The notes beneath the pieces are model-generated. The model was not told where the DNA came from. It did no database searches and worked only from the letters and a program-made list of their open reading frames with translations. Position numbers and translations under genes: made by a program. Below, piece by piece: positions 26,378-35,624 of a stretch of DNA of 64,000 bases (position 1 is its first letter; every line of letters begins with the position of its first letter). The stretch is from Candidatus Nitrosopumilus sp. (GTDB lineage Archaea; Thermoproteota; Nitrososphaeria; Nitrososphaerales; Nitrosopumilaceae). Location: positions 1 to 64,000 of the forward strand of contig JAJCXK010000076.1 in assembly GCA_029263475.1 (NCBI GenBank), read 5' to 3'.

Positions 26378-26865
26378 AGCAGCCCATAATCTTTCAAAAC
26401 CAATTTCACCTGAGACTCGTTTTCAAGTTTTGAATACTCGTCTAAGAGATTCTGATTTAGTTCATAGAACGTATGTCCCCACTTGAATTTGTCAAGTAAC
26501 TCCATAGACTGCGCTCTAAATCCCAAAATAAATAGCGACGCAGAAAGAGCCTCAACAGTAGTCAACTTGTTTAGTTTTGAGTAATTTACGGGATTACCTG
26601 CAAGGAGAGGAGGAAGCTTTCTTTTGATTCCATTAAATTTTTTTGAGAAGGCATGATCAGCGAGATTCCAAGAACAGTCAATTCCCACTACAGTGTTTAT
26701 TATTGATTTATCTTTGGGCAGCAAAGTTTTTTCAGCAAATGGATCCAATACCATTCCTTTTGCACCTATTTTTTTGATGCTATGAGCAAGTCCAAATTTT
26801 ACCATTTTTGCAGCAGTGCATTTTTTAGGATCATCTTGATAAAACATCAAAACTTGTACTTTCAT
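26374..26865 (-). CDS. tsr3: Tsr3-type rRNA aminocarboxypropyltransferase
   Basis: A 163-residue protein of the DUF367/Tsr3 family. Motifs are DDPKKCTAAKMVKFGLA at the N-terminus, VGIDCSWNLAD, and RKLPPLLAGNPVNYSK followed by LTTVEALSASLFILGF. In yeast and archaea Tsr3 transfers the aminocarboxypropyl group of S-adenosylmethionine to a hypermodified uridine of small-subunit rRNA. Length and motif order are typical of archaeal members. Confidence 0.92.
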   Translation of the reverse strand: MKVQVLMFYQDDPKKCTAAKMVKFGLAHSIKKIGAKGMVLDPFAEKTLLPKDKSIINTVVGIDCSWNLADHAFSKKFNGIKRKLPPLLAGNPVNYSKLNKLTTVEALSASLFILGFRAQSMELLDKFKWGHTFYELNQNLLDEYSKLENESQVKLVLKDYGLL

Positions 26866-26899
26866 TTTAACTAAAAATAGTATTCAGGGTATTTTGAAT

Positions 26900-29800
26900 T
26901 TACTCCAGAGACTTGTAAGTAACAGTATAGTAGAAACGTGAAACTTGATCATCCTTGATTACCTCTACATTCCAATTTGTATCAGGTAAAAATGCAGTAG
27001 AAGATTCAGGCAAAATGCTAAACTTTTCTAGGCGCACATCAGGGCCACTGTATCTTACATTTAGGCTGATTCCATCGACAATTACAGTATCATAGATTTG
27101 ACCTGGCTGTCTCGTGGATTTTTGTACTAGGCAATCAGCATCAAGACCAATAATACACTCGCCAGATACGGTTGTCACCTTAAGATTCACATTGGATCCA
27201 TCCCCTCGTGAAGGAGTAATCAAAGAACCCGTAACTACACGTGGAATGAGATTCCCACCCACCGTGGCTTTTTCTTCAGTAACAATCGAAATCATTTTCT
27301 CGGCAATCCTAGTTTCTTTTTCAATCACTGTGGCAGGTATTGAAGAAGATTGTTTTTTAACCACGTTAAAAGAGACAGATTTTTTCTCAAAATCAGCATC
27401 CACAGTTACCTCGTATGATCCTACTGCGGAGATAGAATCAGGGATGACAAATTGATGATTAAACGAACCAGAAGGACTTGGACGAATTGAAGTCACAGGA
27501 CCCACATTGGTTCCACAAATGAAAGATCCACACGTGATCTCATCATCTGTTTTTTGAACAATTGTAACATCAAAATTTTCAAGATAAATTAACTTGTTGG
27601 GTTTCCCAGTAATTATAACCACATCACCAGGATTATATTCTAATTTATCAGTAGACACTATGAGAGATACGTCTTCATCAAGACCAAAAGTAAAATCATT
27701 TGTGATACTAAATGTTGTACTATCTGAAACTTTAGAAAATGATGCTTTTACAGTATAAGTTCCTTCATCAAATACTGTCACAGGTAATTCAAAAATACTG
27801 GAAAATTCCCCACCCTGGTTTGGATAAACTGTTGATTCGTGAATTGGTTTGTAGGGGATGACATTATCAAGAACTTGAATCGTTACGCGTTCAGGAACAA
27901 CAATGCCTTCATTGCCTTGCTGACGTTGAATTACATTTCCAATCACTTTGAGTTTTTCACCAGCTTTGTACAAAGATTTTTCAGCGTATACAAAGAGAGG
28001 AGTTGTAGACAGGGAATCATTTTCAGGATCATCAGATACCTTGAAAAAGAGTTCTTCATTATAGCTATCCAAGGACACCTTCATCTTATACACACCAAAG
28101 TTTGACTTGGTCACACTTTTTTCAGTATCATCGATTTTGGAACTTTGGAATTTTTCAGATATCGGAGTGACCCATGACCAGGAAAAACGTTGATTATCCA
28201 AAAAGGCGCCAGAATTTGTGACTGTGCCATCAGGTTTTGTCAATGTAATCTCAACACCAGCATGACCAGTTGGAGGAACCAGACCGGTAAGCAATACGGT
28301 TTCATCCAGACCATAAACTTCTTTATCAAGGGAAATAATGGCCCCGTCAGTCAAATCAAGAGAATCAGTAATGGTGAATGTTTTTGTCATAGTGTAACCG
28401 TCATATTGAGATTTGATCACATAATTTCCTTTATCAAAAATTAGTTTAGACACATCAAGTTGAACAGAGTATCTTCCCGAAGTTTCTGGAATTGCAGTAA
28501 ATCCATATTCAAATTCTACGTTATTATTTTTTGACAGAGTAGTGATTTCCAGAGGAGTTCCGTCTTCATGAGAAATTGAAACATCAACCGCGGATCCAAC
28601 CCCGTAACTAGAATTGGCATGTGGATCTGCAATAAATCCGGTAATGGTGATCTTCTCTCCGAATTCATAAACATCTTTGTCAGATGACACAGTCAATGGA
28701 TCATCAGAAGCAACAAAATCATCAGGGTTTGCTACGGCATAAACAATCATAGATGCAGAACCCACATCTTTAGAAACGTTGATTCTATAGTCACCCAGCC
28801 TGCTTTGACTGTCAGGAATTGTAAAAGTATACGTGAAAAAACCATCGCCATCAATTCTTACGCCATCTAAAACCTTAAATCCAGAATCACTCCCAGCACC
28901 AGAAATTCCAAGAGATGACTGTTTTGTCTGAACTATTTCTAAATCCAAAGTACTCACCCAGACGTGATTTAGCCTGCCGGTGATTTGAACCTCATCACCA
29001 AGACCATATGCATCCTTGTCAGTCCAAAGTGAAATAGGCACATCATCTTTAAGATCTTCAAACACTTCAAAACTAGCAGATGCAGATTTGTCAGAATATT
29101 CAGCAACTATGTTGTAAGTTCCAAACAAAGGATCAACAGTAGTAATAAAAACACGGGTTAAGAATTCGCCATCTGTAGGGAAAAGATTTCCACTTGCAAT
29201 TAGATTGTCACCAGAATCAACAATAGTGAATTTCATTCCCTCAAACGGGATTATTTCTGAAGAAAAGCCGGTTATTGATACAAACTGTCCAGGAAGGTAT
29301 TGAGACTTGTCAGTAGATATGCTGACACTTTCTTCTCTGACTACTTTTTCTTCGATTTGCTCATAGCCTACGGAGAATTTGGTACTCGCAGTTTCCTCAG
29401 CATAGTTTACTTTTACATCATAGAGACCTGCATTGATTCCAAGTACTTGATGTAAAGTAAGGCTCGTCTCAAAATTCAAATTTAAGTCAGGATACATGGT
29501 CAATGTTTTATCAAAATTGGGCCCAGATATCGTAACCATAATTTGCTCGGGTTTGAAAAAAGGTTTTAGGGCATATACTTCCTCTGAAACACTTCCAGAA
29601 ATTACCGCCGAGTCTCCAAACAAATAAGACTGTTTTTCCGAAGAAACAGTGATGAAAAGTTTGTCAGATTCTTGTGTTTCAACTATTTTACCATTAGACT
29701 TACCAGTTGTGGATGATGCAAACTTCCAATCATCAAAACTGTCAAAATCGAAACCATCATAGATTCTTTGCCACGAAGTAAAATCATTTTCTAAATCAGA

Positions 29801-30169
29801 GATAGCAGGAGTCTTGTCAATTACAACATCATTGTCATCCCTAAGCTCGACGGATTCATTAGCATCAGTAAACCAGATGTTTTGATGAGAATAAGTCAAA
29901 AATTCGCCTGGTCCAATCAGGGTACCAGGAGAAATAGTCATTGTTTTTTTAAGAACAGTAGTAGATGCGATTTTCCAACCACTTACATCCACATCAGAAT
30001 CAGTGGGATTGTAAAGTTCAACCCATTCGGTTATGGATGAAAAATCATCACCTGGAGGATTGATATCCACCTCATTGATAACTACATTTTCAGCGGTTTG
30101 AGCATATACGGGAGCTAAAACACCTGCAAACAATAACATAGAAAATACTAGTGGCAGATTACGATTCAT
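26900..30169 (-). CDS. Large secreted protein: lamin-tail domain plus Ig-like repeats (1089 aa)
   Basis: A 1089-residue exported protein with a signal peptide (residues 1-23). Residues 27-125 form a lamin-tail domain (VVINEVDINPPGDD, EWVELYNPTDSDVDVSGWKI, GEFLTYSH). After it come about seven repeated beta modules, each starting with a pattern like Ser-x-Asp-Lys-x-x-Tyr-x-x-Gly-(D/E) and V-x-I-(S/T)-G (for example STDKSQYLPGQFVSITGF, SSDKDVYEFGEKITITGF, STDKLEYNPGDVVIITG). These resemble macroglobulin-like MG2 domains. There is no C-terminal anchor. It is likely a cell-surface or adhesion protein; lamin-tail domains occur in many secreted prokaryotic proteins, some with nucleases, but no nuclease is seen. 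Confidence 0.8.
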   Translation of the reverse strand: MNRNLPLVFSMLLFAGVLAPVYAQTAENVVINEVDINPPGDDFSSITEWVELYNPTDSDVDVSGWKIASTTVLKKTMTISPGTLIGPGEFLTYSHQNIWFTDANESVELRDDNDVVIDKTPAISDLENDFTSWQRIYDGFDFDSFDDWKFASSTTGKSNGKIVETQESDKLFITVSSEKQSYLFGDSAVISGSVSEEVYALKPFFKPEQIMVTISGPNFDKTLTMYPDLNLNFETSLTLHQVLGINAGLYDVKVNYAEETASTKFSVGYEQIEEKVVREESVSISTDKSQYLPGQFVSITGFSSEIIPFEGMKFTIVDSGDNLIASGNLFPTDGEFLTRVFITTVDPLFGTYNIVAEYSDKSASASFEVFEDLKDDVPISLWTDKDAYGLGDEVQITGRLNHVWVSTLDLEIVQTKQSSLGISGAGSDSGFKVLDGVRIDGDGFFTYTFTIPDSQSRLGDYRINVSKDVGSASMIVYAVANPDDFVASDDPLTVSSDKDVYEFGEKITITGFIADPHANSSYGVGSAVDVSISHEDGTPLEITTLSKNNNVEFEYGFTAIPETSGRYSVQLDVSKLIFDKGNYVIKSQYDGYTMTKTFTITDSLDLTDGAIISLDKEVYGLDETVLLTGLVPPTGHAGVEITLTKPDGTVTNSGAFLDNQRFSWSWVTPISEKFQSSKIDDTEKSVTKSNFGVYKMKVSLDSYNEELFFKVSDDPENDSLSTTPLFVYAEKSLYKAGEKLKVIGNVIQRQQGNEGIVVPERVTIQVLDNVIPYKPIHESTVYPNQGGEFSSIFELPVTVFDEGTYTVKASFSKVSDSTTFSITNDFTFGLDEDVSLIVSTDKLEYNPGDVVIITGKPNKLIYLENFDVTIVQKTDDEITCGSFICGTNVGPVTSIRPSPSGSFNHQFVIPDSISAVGSYEVTVDADFEKKSVSFNVVKKQSSSIPATVIEKETRIAEKMISIVTEEKATVGGNLIPRVVTGSLITPSRGDGSNVNLKVTTVSGECIIGLDADCLVQKSTRQPGQIYDTVIVDGISLNVRYSGPDVRLEKFSILPESSTAFLPDTNWNVEVIKDDQVSRFYYTVTYKSLE

Positions 30170-30306
30170 GGTTAATTCCTAATTCCACTTACCAATAGAC
30201 TCATTTTAGAACGGGATGGAGAAAAAGTTGAGCTAGTTGTTAAAGTCAAACATCTTAAAACCATTGAAAATTAACTAATTTTTTGGTATTAAGGCATACG
30301 TATGAG

Positions 30307-30561
30307 TTATTCTTTAGCATAGTCGCAATTTGGGCATTTTTGATCAGAGACGGCGGAGCCACACTCCATGCAGATTCCATCTCCGACGTCATTTTGAATA
30401 GACTGTTTTCTTTTTTCCACGTATATCTTGATTCCAAAATACATCAAAATTACAATAATCATTGCAAAGACAGGAGTAGTAAACGGTATCAAGCCAATCA
30501 TAAACAGTAAAAGCCCCAAAATTAAAACAATATCACGCCTCTCAAATTTCAATGGAATCAC
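30307..30561 (-). CDS. Two-helix membrane protein with zinc ribbon (84 aa)
   Basis: An 84-residue protein with two hydrophobic helices (about residues 10-46) and a basic linker (KIYVEKRKQS). A C-terminal zinc ribbon follows, Cys-x2-Cys ... Cys-x2-Cys (CMECGSAV and CPNCDYAKE). Such small membrane zinc ribbons are common in archaea, and their role is unknown. It starts at ATG 30561. Confidence 0.75.
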   Translation of the reverse strand: MIPLKFERRDIVLILGLLLFMIGLIPFTTPVFAMIIVILMYFGIKIYVEKRKQSIQNDVGDGICMECGSAVSDQKCPNCDYAKE

Positions 30562-30703
30562 ATATCAGAGAATCCAGAGAATTCATAAAAACATGCCGGC
30601 GCTCAGATCCAATTAATTTACCTCATTTCAAAATCATTACTCTAACTCTTCTTCATTGCCCAGCAACTACATTGTAATCCAATTTCATAATAAGATAATG
30701 ATA

Positions 30704-30780
30704 TGGTGGGATCGGCGAAATTTGAATTCGCGACCTCTGCGTCCCAAACGCAGAATCATACCAAGCTAGACCACGATCCC
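30704..30780 (-). tRNA. tRNA-Pro (anticodon TGG), CCA encoded
   Basis: The minus strand folds as a full tRNA. Acceptor stem GGGATCG (ending at 30780) pairs with CGATCCC; the anticodon arm CTGCG-TTTGGGA-CGCAG carries anticodon TGG; the T arm is GCGAA-TTCAAAT-TTCGC. The discriminator A (30707) is followed by an encoded CCA (30704-30706). No intron is present. Confidence 0.95.
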
Positions 30781-30852
30781 AGAAAAACCAAAGAATAGCC
30801 CAATTTAAGCTTCACAGATAATCATTTTAAAGGCAGTCAGGGGATCAGAGTC

Positions 30853-31749
30853 GTGCAGACTGAAGAATACATCAGGGCAGGAAAAATTGCCTCAGAAGTC
30901 AGAGAAAGGGTCAGGGATAAAAACTGGATAGGAAAGACAGTCTATGAAATTTGTGAAGAAGTAGAAGGGGAAATCAAGAAGAGAGGGGCAAAATGTGCAT
31001 TTCCAGTAAATACAAGTATCAATGAAATTGCAGCCCATTACACAGCTGAGCCAAATGATCCAATCACAATCAAAGATACAGACTTGGTCAAAATTGATCT
31101 CGGAGTACAGATTAACGGCTACATTGCAGATACGGCAGTTACAGTTTGCTATGATGCTCAATTTGACGGGCTGGTTCAATCAGCAGAAGAAGCACTGGCA
31201 AACGCAATGTCCATGATTAAGACAGGGGTAAAAGCAAGTGATATCGGACGAACAATTGAAACCACGATAAAGAAAACAGGTTTCAAGCCCATTGCAAATC
31301 TCAGTGGGCATTCTCTTGATCAATATACAATTCATGCTGGAAGATCAATTCCCAATATTTGGTCAATTGGAGGATTTTCTCTTTCAGAGAATTCAGCTTA
31401 CGCATGCGAACCATTTGTAACGACCAATGATGGAGGAGGATTTGTAAGAAACGGACAAACAAAAAACATTTTTGCGTTAAACTCACGAAAGAAAACAAAG
31501 AACGAGGAAGCAGACAGACTGCTGGACTTCATTTGGAACAATTTCAACATGTTACCTTTTGCGTTAAGGTGGATTGTAAACGATTGGGAAGAAAAGCAGG
31601 CCAAGGATCTTCTGAATTTTTTAATAAAGAAAAAAGCAGTTCAAGCATATCCAGTACTAATTGAAGTTAACGAGCAAAAAGTGGCTCAAGCAGAACATAC
31701 GTTTATTCCAAATGAAGATGGTGCCACAGTGACAACAAGGATTCAGTAA
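30853..31749 (+). CDS. map: Methionine aminopeptidase, type II
   Basis: A 298-residue pita-bread-fold aminopeptidase with all five metal ligands recognisable: two Asp in KIDLGVQINGYIADTAV, His in NLSGHSLDQY, Glu in YACEPFVTT and Glu in QAEHTFIP. The roughly 60-residue helical insert (about 195-260) marks the archaeal/eukaryotic type II enzyme. It removes the initiator Met from new proteins. The start is GTG 30853. The gene lies head-to-head with tRNA-Pro. Confidence 0.96.
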   Translation: MQTEEYIRAGKIASEVRERVRDKNWIGKTVYEICEEVEGEIKKRGAKCAFPVNTSINEIAAHYTAEPNDPITIKDTDLVKIDLGVQINGYIADTAVTVCYDAQFDGLVQSAEEALANAMSMIKTGVKASDIGRTIETTIKKTGFKPIANLSGHSLDQYTIHAGRSIPNIWSIGGFSLSENSAYACEPFVTTNDGGGFVRNGQTKNIFALNSRKKTKNEEADRLLDFIWNNFNMLPFALRWIVNDWEEKQAKDLLNFLIKKKAVQAYPVLIEVNEQKVAQAEHTFIPNEDGATVTTRIQ

Positions 31750-31772
31750 TCATAGAAAGAAGGTAAAACAAT

Positions 31773-31886
31773 TTGAGTGAAGAGATCGCACCATGTCCAA
31801 AATGCAATGGCCTGATGTTTAAAGAGCAAGGAGAAGGGACGTCATGGTTTTGTCCATCTTGCAACGTGAAATATAGAACAGAGTAG
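31773..31886 (+). CDS. Tiny zinc-ribbon protein (37 aa)
   Basis: A 37-residue reading frame starting with TTG 31773, 23 bp after map. It holds two Cys pairs (CPKCNGLMF and FCPSCNVKY), which form a complete small zinc ribbon. Its position and orientation suggest co-transcription with map. Similar tiny zinc ribbons are widespread in archaea; the function is unknown. Confidence 0.7.
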   Translation: MSEEIAPCPKCNGLMFKEQGEGTSWFCPSCNVKYRTE

Positions 31887-31894
31887 TTTTTAAT

Positions 31895-32074
31895 TTACAG
31901 TTCAGACGATTCTCCAAAGATTTTATCTATGTGAACAAAACCATCACACGAATTGCATTTTGACACCCCTGCAAACAGTACATCGCCTTCATGGAATTTT
32001 CGTTTTGTCAGCGTTTTACATTTTGAGCATTGTTCTACGGTATACGCAATGGTAATTTTTTTCTTAGAAAACAT
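31895..32074 (-). CDS. Small zinc-ribbon protein (about 59 aa)
   Basis: A short protein with two Cys-x2-Cys pairs (QCSKCKTL and KCNSCDGF) around a beta-rich core, a likely zinc ribbon. The ATG at 32074 overlaps the stop codon of the DUF1512 gene (TGATG), so it is translated from the same mRNA; a GTG one codon earlier is also possible. I recognise no closer family. Confidence 0.75.
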   Translation of the reverse strand: MFSKKKITIAYTVEQCSKCKTLTKRKFHEGDVLFAGVSKCNSCDGFVHIDKIFGESSEL

Positions 32075-33156
32075 CACTGAGGAACCCCACTAGTATTGCC
32101 AACACCGATGATTGCAACAGATTGTCCAGGTGAGGTATTTTCTAAAATCATTTCATAAACTTGCAAGCGAACATCATCTGCCTTATCAGATATTTCCTTA
32201 GTCATCAGAGTAATTGCCTCATATACAGACTGCTTGACTACAATCGAGAGTATCGGAATATTTGAACTAACAGCAATTGCCTCAATTTGAAACCTTTCAA
32301 TGCCAATTCCGCCGATAGCTGCGCCAAAGCCCTGAGCAATAGACGAGGAATCTTCTCCCTCCATCTTTAATGCCGCATCCACCATAATCACCGCATCCAG
32401 CTTGTCATTAGATACGATATGCTCCAGAGCATCAGCTGGCCTTCCAACGGTAGATCCAGGGCCTTCAGCTTTTAAAAGAAACAAAGTTCTATCTTCAAAG
32501 TCAGTTTTTGCAAAAACAGTTTGAAATGCAATCGTTTCTTTTGCAGCACCTAGCATCATTTTCCCAACAACCATCGGGCCAATTCCATCACCTACAGGTT
32601 GTCCCTTTTTGAAAGCAGGAATTGCATCCCTCATGGATTCTGCCTGCTCCATTATAAAGGGAAAAATCATTTGCAGAGGTAGTATTAGAGGATAGTTGTT
32701 TTGTTTTTTTGCAGTCAGAAACATATGATTAATTATTTTATGAATCATTTGCAATGATGATGCAAGTTCAAGCAGAGTCTGAACCTTTGTCAGTTCAAGT
32801 TCGGTCATTTCTGGAGAAAGAGACAACATATGCGCCCGTGTATAGTCTTCTCTAGATCTGACCGTATGCCGAACTTTTTCAACAATTCCATTTGGATCCA
32901 TGTCAACAGGCATTATAGTGAAATAATCCAAAAACTTATCAATTTTTTTTACAGGATCATCCTTTGAATTCAAATTATTTTTTACATAGTTAATCAATTC
33001 AGTTCTAGATTCAATTCTATAGGCATCGAGTTTTTTTATTCCTTTTTTAAGTTCTGAGGAGGTAACCCATAATTGAATACGTTGTCCATAAAAAACAAAA
33101 AGAATTATTGGAAGAATCCAAATCAACATCATCAGGGTATCAGAATCATCACCCAT
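32074..33156 (-). CDS. DUF1512 family protein
   Basis: A protein of about 360 residues matching the archaeal DUF1512 plan: an N-terminal membrane helix (LMMLIWILPIILFVFYG), a helical domain rich in Met/Leu, and a C-terminal alpha/beta domain. The latter has glycine-rich segments (AEGPGSTVGRPADALE, GFGAAIGGIGIERFQIEAI) and acidic MVDAALKMEGED. The function is unknown in the literature I know. ATG 33156 is preferred over the in-frame TTG 33198. It is coupled to the downstream zinc-ribbon gene. Confidence 0.85.
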   Translation of the reverse strand: MGDDSDTLMMLIWILPIILFVFYGQRIQLWVTSSELKKGIKKLDAYRIESRTELINYVKNNLNSKDDPVKKIDKFLDYFTIMPVDMDPNGIVEKVRHTVRSREDYTRAHMLSLSPEMTELELTKVQTLLELASSLQMIHKIINHMFLTAKKQNNYPLILPLQMIFPFIMEQAESMRDAIPAFKKGQPVGDGIGPMVVGKMMLGAAKETIAFQTVFAKTDFEDRTLFLLKAEGPGSTVGRPADALEHIVSNDKLDAVIMVDAALKMEGEDSSSIAQGFGAAIGGIGIERFQIEAIAVSSNIPILSIVVKQSVYEAITLMTKEISDKADDVRLQVYEMILENTSPGQSVAIIGVGNTSGVPQ

Positions 33157-33319
33157 TGAAAACACCTGTTCAAAATTTGTAAAATTCACTAGAATCAACA
33201 GCTGTCTGAACCAAATTAAAGCATTCGTTCCAAGATCAATAATGAGACAATATACCAGTCTCAGAAATAAATTGCAAATGAGTAACCCTTTAGTATAATT
33301 TTACGGGCATCAGATCATC

Positions 33320-33709
33320 ATGCTACCCAACGGACGCCTAAAGGCCATTCTGATACTGTTTGCGGGAATATCGTTTGTTGCGCTTGGGATTTACCAGGTA
33401 CTTGTACCGGATGCGTGGGCAGGTGATGGGCAATGGGTAACTGATGATGAAGGCAATTCTACATTCGTCATTAACGGAGAAGCCATACCTGAACAGGAGA
33501 TCATGATTCTCAAGGCAGAAAACGAAAATCTGAAAAAGCAGATTGCGGATCTAATGGAGATTGTAATGGAGCAGTTGGAGGTCATACAGACTTTAGCAGT
33601 GCAGGTGAGGGGGAACGGAGCAGTTGAACCCAAAGTGTCAACGCATGGTCATACCATGGACAGCGAATGTGATTTGAGTCATGCTATTTTAAAACATCAA
33701 GATGCATGA
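33320..33709 (+). CDS. Exported or anchored coiled-coil protein (129 aa)
   Basis: A 129-residue protein with an N-terminal signal or anchor (about residues 8-34, ending AWAG). A short beta-like stretch follows, then a heptad-type helix (EIMILKAENENLKKQIADL, about 59-95) that should dimerise. The tail has several His residues. No family is recognised. Confidence 0.65.
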   Translation: MLPNGRLKAILILFAGISFVALGIYQVLVPDAWAGDGQWVTDDEGNSTFVINGEAIPEQEIMILKAENENLKKQIADLMEIVMEQLEVIQTLAVQVRGNGAVEPKVSTHGHTMDSECDLSHAILKHQDA

Positions 33710-33849
33710 GATGGTTTGTATTTGTGGATTCCAATTTAATCCTGACAGAAACAAGTCAATACAAAATTCCATAATCATGTAACGAACTCCATTTACTTAA
33801 ATTACATTATCATTCTTTTAATTATAGTTTAAATATAAAAAATCTAAAC

Positions 33850-34410
33850 ATGCCGCAAACAAAGCCAATGATAAGTGTAGAAAATGTCGTAGCATCGGCC
33901 GACGTTATGCAAAAGATGAATCTGGATGACATCACCAGAAAATTTCCAGATGTAGAGTACCACCCAGATCAATTTCCAGGATTGGTTTTCAGATTGAGGA
34001 TTCCAAAAACATCCACACTAATTTTTACATCAGGTAAGATGGTATGTACAGGTTCAAAATCCGAAGAAATGGCAAGGAAAGCTGTAAAGACAGTAGTGCA
34101 GAATCTCCGTAAAGATGGAATTAAAGTGAAAAAGGACGCGGTCGTGACAATTCAAAATATAGTTGCTTCAATTAACCTAGGCGGAAAAATCCACCTAGAA
34201 CAAACAGCCAGAACACTTCCCAGAAGCATGTATGAACCGGAGCAATTTCCAGGACTCATTCACAGAATGCTAGATCCCAAAACAGTGATTTTGTTATTCT
34301 CATCTGGAAAGATAGTTTGTACCGGAGCCAAGCATGAAGCAGACGTGTATAGATCTGTAAACAACCTACATGCCATGCTGGAAGAAAAAGAACTGATGAT
34401 TTATGATTGA
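33850..34410 (+). CDS. tbp: TATA-box-binding protein
   Basis: A 186-residue TBP with the two pseudo-symmetric repeats: ISVENVVASADVMQKMNLD ... FPGLVFRLRIPKTSTLIF and VTIQNIVASINLGGKIHLE ... FPGLIHRMLDPKTVILLF. Each ends in a F(T/S)SGK(M/I)VCTG motif, which contains residues for DNA bending. It binds promoter TATA elements together with TFB, also encoded in this window. Length is normal. It is probably leaderless: an A/T-rich stretch lies 20-30 bp before the ATG. Confidence 0.97.
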   Translation: MPQTKPMISVENVVASADVMQKMNLDDITRKFPDVEYHPDQFPGLVFRLRIPKTSTLIFTSGKMVCTGSKSEEMARKAVKTVVQNLRKDGIKVKKDAVVTIQNIVASINLGGKIHLEQTARTLPRSMYEPEQFPGLIHRMLDPKTVILLFSSGKIVCTGAKHEADVYRSVNNLHAMLEEKELMIYD

Positions 34411-34462
34411 ATCTATGTTATCTAGTGATTTCTATTTACAATAAATTGTAAAAATGGTTTAA

Positions 34463-34801
34463 TTATTTTATTGGACTTCCCAACGGAACATCCTCTTTTA
34501 CCGTCAACCAAAATGGCTTATCGTCAACGTCAGCTGCCAACAACATTGCATTTGATTCAACGCCGGCCATTTTTTTCGGTTCAAGATTGGCAATTACGAT
34601 AACGGTTTTTCCCACAATATCTTCGGGTTGGTAATACTGTGCACCGCCAATTATGACATCACGTTGATCGTCATTTCCCAAATCAATTCGACCTTTTATT
34701 ATTCTAGATTTGCCTTCAATTGGATCTGTTCTGATAATTTTTGCGACTCTAATGTCTAACTTTGCAAAATCATCATAAGATACAGTAGACATGGTAGACA
34801 T
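34463..34801 (-). CDS. tRNA-binding OB-fold protein (MetG C-terminal / CsaA type)
   Basis: A stand-alone OB-fold domain of about 112 residues. The motifs YDDFAKLDIRVAKII near the N-terminus and VIVIANLEPKKMAGVESNAMLLAA in the second half are the tRNA-binding domain signature shared by the C-terminal part of methionyl-tRNA synthetase and CsaA/Arc1p/EMAP-II. In archaea it is often a free protein that assists MetRS. Start is ambiguous: ATG 34801, ATG 34792 (with an AT-rich box about 26 bp upstream) or GTG 34813. Confidence 0.88.
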   Translation of the reverse strand: MSTMSTVSYDDFAKLDIRVAKIIRTDPIEGKSRIIKGRIDLGNDDQRDVIIGGAQYYQPEDIVGKTVIVIANLEPKKMAGVESNAMLLAADVDDKPFWLTVKEDVPLGSPIK

Positions 34802-34832
34802 TGATTTCCCCACTTAAAATGAATTTCGAATG

Positions 34833-35030
34833 TTACTGCAATTCCTTTTTGCTAATACCGCTAGTTTCTATATCATACCTAAGGGCAGCTGGAATTTCCA
34901 TGTATTTTTTATTCACCAGTGCAATAATTTGATCTTCAGGTACATTTACTTTTTTCAATAGCTTACCTCGCTGATGAGCATATGCGTTTTTCCAAAAACC
35001 TACAGCATCAAAAGTTTCAATTTTTGGCAT
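34833..35030 (-). CDS. Small conserved-looking hypothetical protein (65 aa)
   Basis: A 65-residue basic soluble protein (AVGFWKNAYAHQRGKLLKK, ALVNKKYMEIPAALRYDIE). It has no Cys or membrane segment and probably folds as helices. It sits just upstream of the tRNA-binding gene on the same strand with a short gap. I do not recognise the family; the balanced composition and clean start suggest a real gene. Confidence 0.6.
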   Translation of the reverse strand: MPKIETFDAVGFWKNAYAHQRGKLLKKVNVPEDQIIALVNKKYMEIPAALRYDIETSGISKKELQ

Positions 35031-35168
35031 AAATTCCGTCGATCCGAGGGTATTTTAAATTTTAAGTGACTGTGACGGAAGAATGGCAAACGCCATTGGA
35101 ACTGGAGTTAATGTTCCGGATTTTAGGCATGTTACCCATCACAGTCTATTTCAAGTAAAGTTAGAATC

Positions 35169-35180
35169 TAATATATTTAA
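35169..35180 (+). promoter_or_regulatory. TATA box that decides the SRPBCC gene start
   Basis: TAATATATTTAA lies 23-34 bp before ATG 35203, the spacing for a leaderless archaeal mRNA. It therefore supports ATG 35203 over the in-frame ATG at 35083. Confidence 0.6.
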
Positions 35181-35202
35181 TGCGAAGAAAAATATCACGG
35201 AT

Positions 35203-35619
35203 ATGGCCAAAATTAAAGTCGAAATAGAGATCAATGCCACAGTCGATAAAGTTTGGGACATTGTATCAGATATAGATAATGAGCCAAAATTTTGGAAGGG
35301 TACAAAAGAAGTCAAGAATGTTTCCAAGGAAGGAAACACCGTCAACAGAGAAATCATAATCGCATTTAGAGATCAAAAATGCCTGCAAGAAGTCAAGATA
35401 TTTCCCAAAGAAAAAATTGAGGCCAGGTTCACCAAAGGCATCCTCAATGGCAAAAAAACAATGACACTGACATCCAAGGAAGGAAAAACATCACTTTGCG
35501 CATTATGGGATATCAAGCTAACAGGTGTAATGAGCATGTTTACAGGAATGATTAAAAAACATATCAAAAGCGGTACAGAGCAAGCAATGAATAGCATCAA
35601 AAAAGAAATCGAGAGATAG
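35203..35619 (+). CDS. SRPBCC (START/Bet v1-like) protein
   Basis: A 138-residue protein with the SRPBCC opening IKVEIEINATVDKVWDIVSDIDNEPKFW. Strands that form the ligand cavity follow, then a long C-terminal helix (MIKKHIKSGTEQAMNSIKKE). Such proteins bind hydrophobic ligands such as polyketides, lipids or quinones. Earlier in-frame codons to 35083 look less protein-like, and a TATA box sits inside them. The gene is 5 bp upstream of a glycosyltransferase and probably forms an operon with it. Confidence 0.82.
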   Translation: MAKIKVEIEINATVDKVWDIVSDIDNEPKFWKGTKEVKNVSKEGNTVNREIIIAFRDQKCLQEVKIFPKEKIEARFTKGILNGKKTMTLTSKEGKTSLCALWDIKLTGVMSMFTGMIKKHIKSGTEQAMNSIKKEIER

Positions 35620-35624
35620 ATTTC

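Noticed and set aside
35083-35202. Forty extra codons before the SRPBCC domain
   Set aside because: A TATA box lies inside this stretch at leaderless distance from ATG 35203, and the conserved domain begins at that ATG.
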